DNA of 58,760 nucleotides from Oceanobacillus salinisoli (GTDB lineage Bacteria; Bacillota; Bacilli; Bacillales; Amphibacillaceae). Location of the stretch: NCBI RefSeq assembly GCF_009733865.1, contig NZ_WOFB01000021.1, positions 1 through 58,760 on the forward strand. The letters run 5' to 3'. Both the position numbers and the translations under genes were made by a program. The notes under the pieces were generated by a model. The model was not told where the DNA came from, searched no databases, and saw only the letters and a program-made list of their open reading frames with translations. Of this stretch, positions 56,159-58,760 are shown one piece after another (the first letter of the stretch is position 1; every line of letters starts with the position of its first letter).

Positions 56159-57937
56159 CTAATGATCATGATTTAAATAATCTAATATTTCCTGTGCTAT
56201 ATTGCTCGGAATTCCGAGTTTTGTCATATCCTGAATATTAGCACGTTTAATTTCATCAATTGATTTAAAATGCTGAAGTAATAATTTCCGGCGCTTTTCA
56301 CCAACACCTGGAATGTTATCTAACTCTGATTGAAATAAATTTTTGCCTCGTAATTGCCTGTGAAATGAAATAGCAAATCGGTGAACTTCATCCTGTAAAC
56401 GTTGAACTAGATAAAATTCCTGTGAATTCCTTGATAAAGATACTACTTCTGGAGGAGTTCCATACAATAATTCACTTGTTCGATGGCGGTCGTCTTTCGC
56501 CAGACCGCATAATGGAATATCAAGGCTTAACTCATTTTCAAGTACGTCCAGAGCTGCACTCATTTGCCCTTTCGCACCATCAACTACGATTAAGTCCGGT
56601 AATGGCAAATTCTCCTTTAAAACTCTAGTATATCTTCTGCGAATTACTTCCCGCATCGTTTCATAATCATCTGGTCCTTCTACATCCCTGATCTTATATT
56701 TTCGATAATCTTTTTTGCTCGGTTTGCCATCAATAAAAACAACCATTGCAGATACGGGATCTGTCCCTTGTATGTTGGAGTTATCAAAAGCCTCTATACG
56801 ATGCGGTGTTTCTATATTCAGCTTTTCACCAATTTTTTCAACAGCTGCTATTGTACGTTCTTCATCCCGTTCTATTAAAGAAAATTTCTCTTTCAAAGCA
56901 ATTTTTGCATTTTTTTCAGCCAATTCCACTAATTCTTTCTTTCTTCCTCTAAACGGAGTATGAACATCAGTCTCTAATAATTCGCTTAACATTTCCGTTT
57001 CCGTACCAATTGGAACTAGAATCTGTTTCGGTTTAATATGCTGTTTATGCAAATAAAATCTACCAATAAAACTTAAAAATGTTTCTTCAGGAGAATCAAA
57101 GAAAGGGAATATGGAGACATCCCGTTCAATTAACTTTCCCTGCCTTATAAAAAACACTTGGATGCACATCCATCCCTTATCAAAGCTGTATCCAAACACG
57201 TCACGGTCAGTCCGGTCATTTAATGTCATTTTTTGTTGTTCCATCACAGATTCGATATGCTGTATCTGGTCTCTGAATTCTTTCGCACGTTCAAAGTTGA
57301 GCTGTTCACTCGCTTCAAGCATTTTTTCTGTTAAATTCTTTTTTATGTCTTTAAACCCACCATGAAGAAAAGAAGTGATCTCCTGCACTATGGCGTTATA
57401 CTCACTAACTGTTGGCGGGTTATCACTGCATGCCAAACATTGGTGCATGTGATAATACAGGCACGGACGACCTGGTGGATTATTGCACTTTTTTAACGGA
57501 TACAGACGGTCTAATAATTTTTTCGTTTCCCGTGCTGCAATCACATTAGGATACGGCCCGAAATATTTCCCTTTATCTTTTTTCACTTTGCGAGTAATAA
57601 GGAGTCGAGGATGTCTTTCCGAAGTTATTTTTAAATATGGATAGGATTTATCATCCTTTAACATCACATTGTATTTTGGATCGTACTTTTTAATTAAATT
57701 CATTTCCAGTATTAATGCTTCCATTTCGGAGGAAGTTACCACATATTCAAAATCAGTGATTTCCTGTACTAATCGCTGCGTCTTTTGATCGTGTGCACCA
57801 GTGAAATAGGATCGGACCCGATTTCTAAGTGCTTTTGATTTCCCAACATAAATAACCGTTCCATGTCTATCTTTCATTAAGTAACATCCAGGCTGTGCAG
57901 GCAGAACAGCTAATTTTTCACTAATGGTTCGATTCAT
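56159..57937 (-). CDS. uvrC: Excinuclease ABC subunit UvrC
   Basis: UvrC makes both incisions in nucleotide excision repair. The 592-residue protein has the GIY-YIG nuclease domain ([20 protein letters not shown], residues 17-36), a Cys cluster ([20 protein letters not shown]) common in Firmicutes, the UVR domain that contacts UvrB ([17 protein letters not shown], about 205), the RNase H-like nuclease ([28 protein letters not shown]) and C-terminal HhH motifs ([13 protein letters not shown]). RBS AAAGGAATGG is upstream. Confidence 0.97.
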   Translation of the reverse strand: MNRTISEKLAVLPAQPGCYLMKDRHGTVIYVGKSKALRNRVRSYFTGAHDQKTQRLVQEITDFEYVVTSSEMEALILEMNLIKKYDPKYNVMLKDDKSYPYLKITSERHPRLLITRKVKKDKGKYFGPYPNVIAARETKKLLDRLYPLKKCNNPPGRPCLYYHMHQCLACSDNPPTVSEYNAIVQEITSFLHGGFKDIKKNLTEKMLEASEQLNFERAKEFRDQIQHIESVMEQQKMTLNDRTDRDVFGYSFDKGWMCIQVFFIRQGKLIERDVSIFPFFDSPEETFLSFIGRFYLHKQHIKPKQILVPIGTETEMLSELLETDVHTPFRGRKKELVELAEKNAKIALKEKFSLIERDEERTIAAVEKIGEKLNIETPHRIEAFDNSNIQGTDPVSAMVVFIDGKPSKKDYRKYKIRDVEGPDDYETMREVIRRRYTRVLKENLPLPDLIVVDGAKGQMSAALDVLENELSLDIPLCGLAKDDRHRTSELLYGTPPEVVSLSRNSQEFYLVQRLQDEVHRFAISFHRQLRGKNLFQSELDNIPGVGEKRRKLLLQHFKSIDEIKRANIQDMTKLGIPSNIAQEILDYLNHDH

Positions 57938-57999
57938 GTATTATTCCATTCCTTTTGCAAAAATCAAAAAAACAATTTTCTTTCCATTTATTCTTAGAA

Positions 58000-58029
58000 A
58001 ATCCCTTGTCACTTCAGCAACAAGGGATT
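58000..58029 (-). terminator. Terminator of trxA
   Basis: AATCCCTTGT / ACAAGGGATT is a perfect 10-bp stem, followed by TTCTAAG on the minus strand; it lies 18 bp past the trxA stop. Confidence 0.75.
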
Positions 58030-58046
58030 GTTTACGTGGTTATTTA

Positions 58047-58361
58047 TTATGCATGTTTGTTAATTAAGTCTACTAACGCTTCTTTTGGCTGATATCCAAT
58101 CACTTGGTCAACCACATTTCCATCTTTAAATAATAATAAAGTTGGAATACTCATAACACCATATTTACTTGCAGTTTCCTGATTTTCATCTACATCTAAT
58201 TTAACGATTTGAACTTTTTCGCTCATTTCACCGTCAATTTCCTCTAATACTGGTGCAATCATTTTACAAGGTCCACACCATGGTGCCCAAAAATCTGCTA
58301 AAACTAACCCTTTTGAAGTCTGTTCAGCAAAACTTTGATCTGTCACATTTTCAATTGCCAT
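58047..58361 (-). CDS. trxA: Thioredoxin
   Basis: Thioredoxin reduces protein disulfides. The 104-residue protein has the active site [15 protein letters not shown] (Cys about residues 29 and 32), the cis-proline block [11 protein letters not shown] (about 74) and the C-terminal helix. The ATG at 58361 has AAGGGAGG upstream. It is followed by uvrC; lysC, which lies between them in B. subtilis, is absent. Confidence 0.98.
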   Translation of the reverse strand: MAIENVTDQSFAEQTSKGLVLADFWAPWCGPCKMIAPVLEEIDGEMSEKVQIVKLDVDENQETASKYGVMSIPTLLLFKDGNVVDQVIGYQPKEALVDLINKHA

Positions 58362-58400
58362 TATATTTCCTCCCTTAGATAACATTAACCACTTAGATAG

Positions 58401-58420
58401 AGTATATCATCGTTTAGTAT
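58401..58420 (-). promoter_or_regulatory. Possible SigA extended -10 promoter of trxA
   Basis: TGATATACT (TG-N-TATACT) lies about 40 bp upstream of the trxA ATG on the minus strand. No good -35 box is at the right distance. Stress control (Spx, CtsR) known for trxA in B. subtilis cannot be read from this. Confidence 0.4.
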
Positions 58421-58529
58421 TTACTTCCTAATACTTTGCTTATTCATACAAAAAGGAGCCACATTAATAGCCGAGAGCTACCACAAAGGTCAATAAAAAC
58501 TGGCTCTTGTCTTAAATCCTGCTTCTTTT

Positions 58530-58760
58530 AAACCTCGCAGTTGATATAAATCCCTAATATCTTTAATTCATAATAAAGTGCTTAACACCGCTACGGAAAT
58601 ACACTTCGCTTTCCGCGGGGAGCTGGTGAGCCTCCTTCGTGCTGACGCACTACGTAGTCTCACCGATGCTCTTCTTCCCGCAGGACCAGGAAAGCTTCGT
58701 CAGCGTTACATCGCACACAGAAAAAGTGGTTTTCTTTTTCAAGGAGTCTCCGTGTATTTC
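58530..58760 (-). repeat. Type B repeat with CTTCGTCAGCG module, cut by window end
   Basis: CTCGCAGTTGATATAAATCC is a diverged palindrome. Type B then starts at 58588 (CCGCTACGGAAATACACTTC), has the core GGTGAGCCTCC, TAGTCTCACCGATGCTC, the inserted module CTTCGTCAGCGTTACATCGC...GTGGTTTTC (58692-58735), and ends GAGTCTCCGTGTATTTC at the window edge. No gene is seen in 58421-58760. Confidence 0.75.

Overview
This 58.8 kb window is chromosomal DNA from a low-GC, endospore-forming member of the Bacillaceae. The gene order and protein sequences resemble Bacillus subtilis, but the spacers and missing genes point to a halotolerant relative of the Oceanobacillus, Virgibacillus or Gracilibacillus type (inference, no search was run). 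Sporulation genes include safA, a coxA-like gene, spo0B, spoIVFA/FB, spoIIB, spoVID, gerM and gerE. Nearly all genes lie on the minus strand. The window therefore reads as a run of housekeeping and sporulation operons seen from their 3' ends.

Layout. 293-1573: a transporter pseudogene with three frameshifts. 1702-2082: a small membrane protein. 2171-7065: yajC, tgt, queA, a DUF2905-type gene, ruvB, ruvA (protein export, queuosine, recombination). 7153-11935: yebC, a coxA-like lipoprotein, nadE, safA, pheA. 11976-14986: obg, spo0B, rpmA, ysxB/prp and rplU behind an L21 leader. 15142-22575: spoIVFB/FA, minD/minC, mreD/C/B, radC. 22747-29935: spoIIB, valS behind a T-box, a small membrane protein, ysxE, spoVID. 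30237-35796: hemL, hemB, hemD, hemC, hemA (tetrapyrrole synthesis from glutamyl-tRNA), with a near-perfect PerR box upstream of hemA. 36043-44509: a LiaF-like membrane protein, ysxC, lon, clpX, tig, ysoA. 44643-44793: tRNA-Arg and tRNA-Gly. 45142-51593: ysnB, rdgB, rph, gerM, racE, a MarR regulator, gerE, ysmA. 51659-58361: sdhBAC, yslB, uvrC, trxA.

Compared with the B. subtilis order as I remember it, several genes are missing from their usual slots: hemX, lonB, pheB, maf, comC, folC and lysC.

The coding content is orthodox. The unusual part is the spacer DNA. About ten gene-free stretches of 0.25-0.9 kb carry a modular family of GC-rich intergenic repeats. Its parts are: a core with CGAGGAGGCT and CCCTAAGGTGCG; a module with MITE-like GGAAATACAC terminal repeats; a palindrome CGCAGT-N8-ACTGCG; a tail module GGTGGGACGAGTAAC; and a separate roughly 250-315 bp element (two near-complete copies in opposite orientation) that also carries the tail module. 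Modules recur in different combinations and orientations. Two further families are long palindromic terminators around TCCGAAC and palindromes ending in ACTTTCCTAACGTG. I see no CRISPR array, prophage, intact transposase or obvious new multi-gene system. The repeat family is the best candidate for something under-described.
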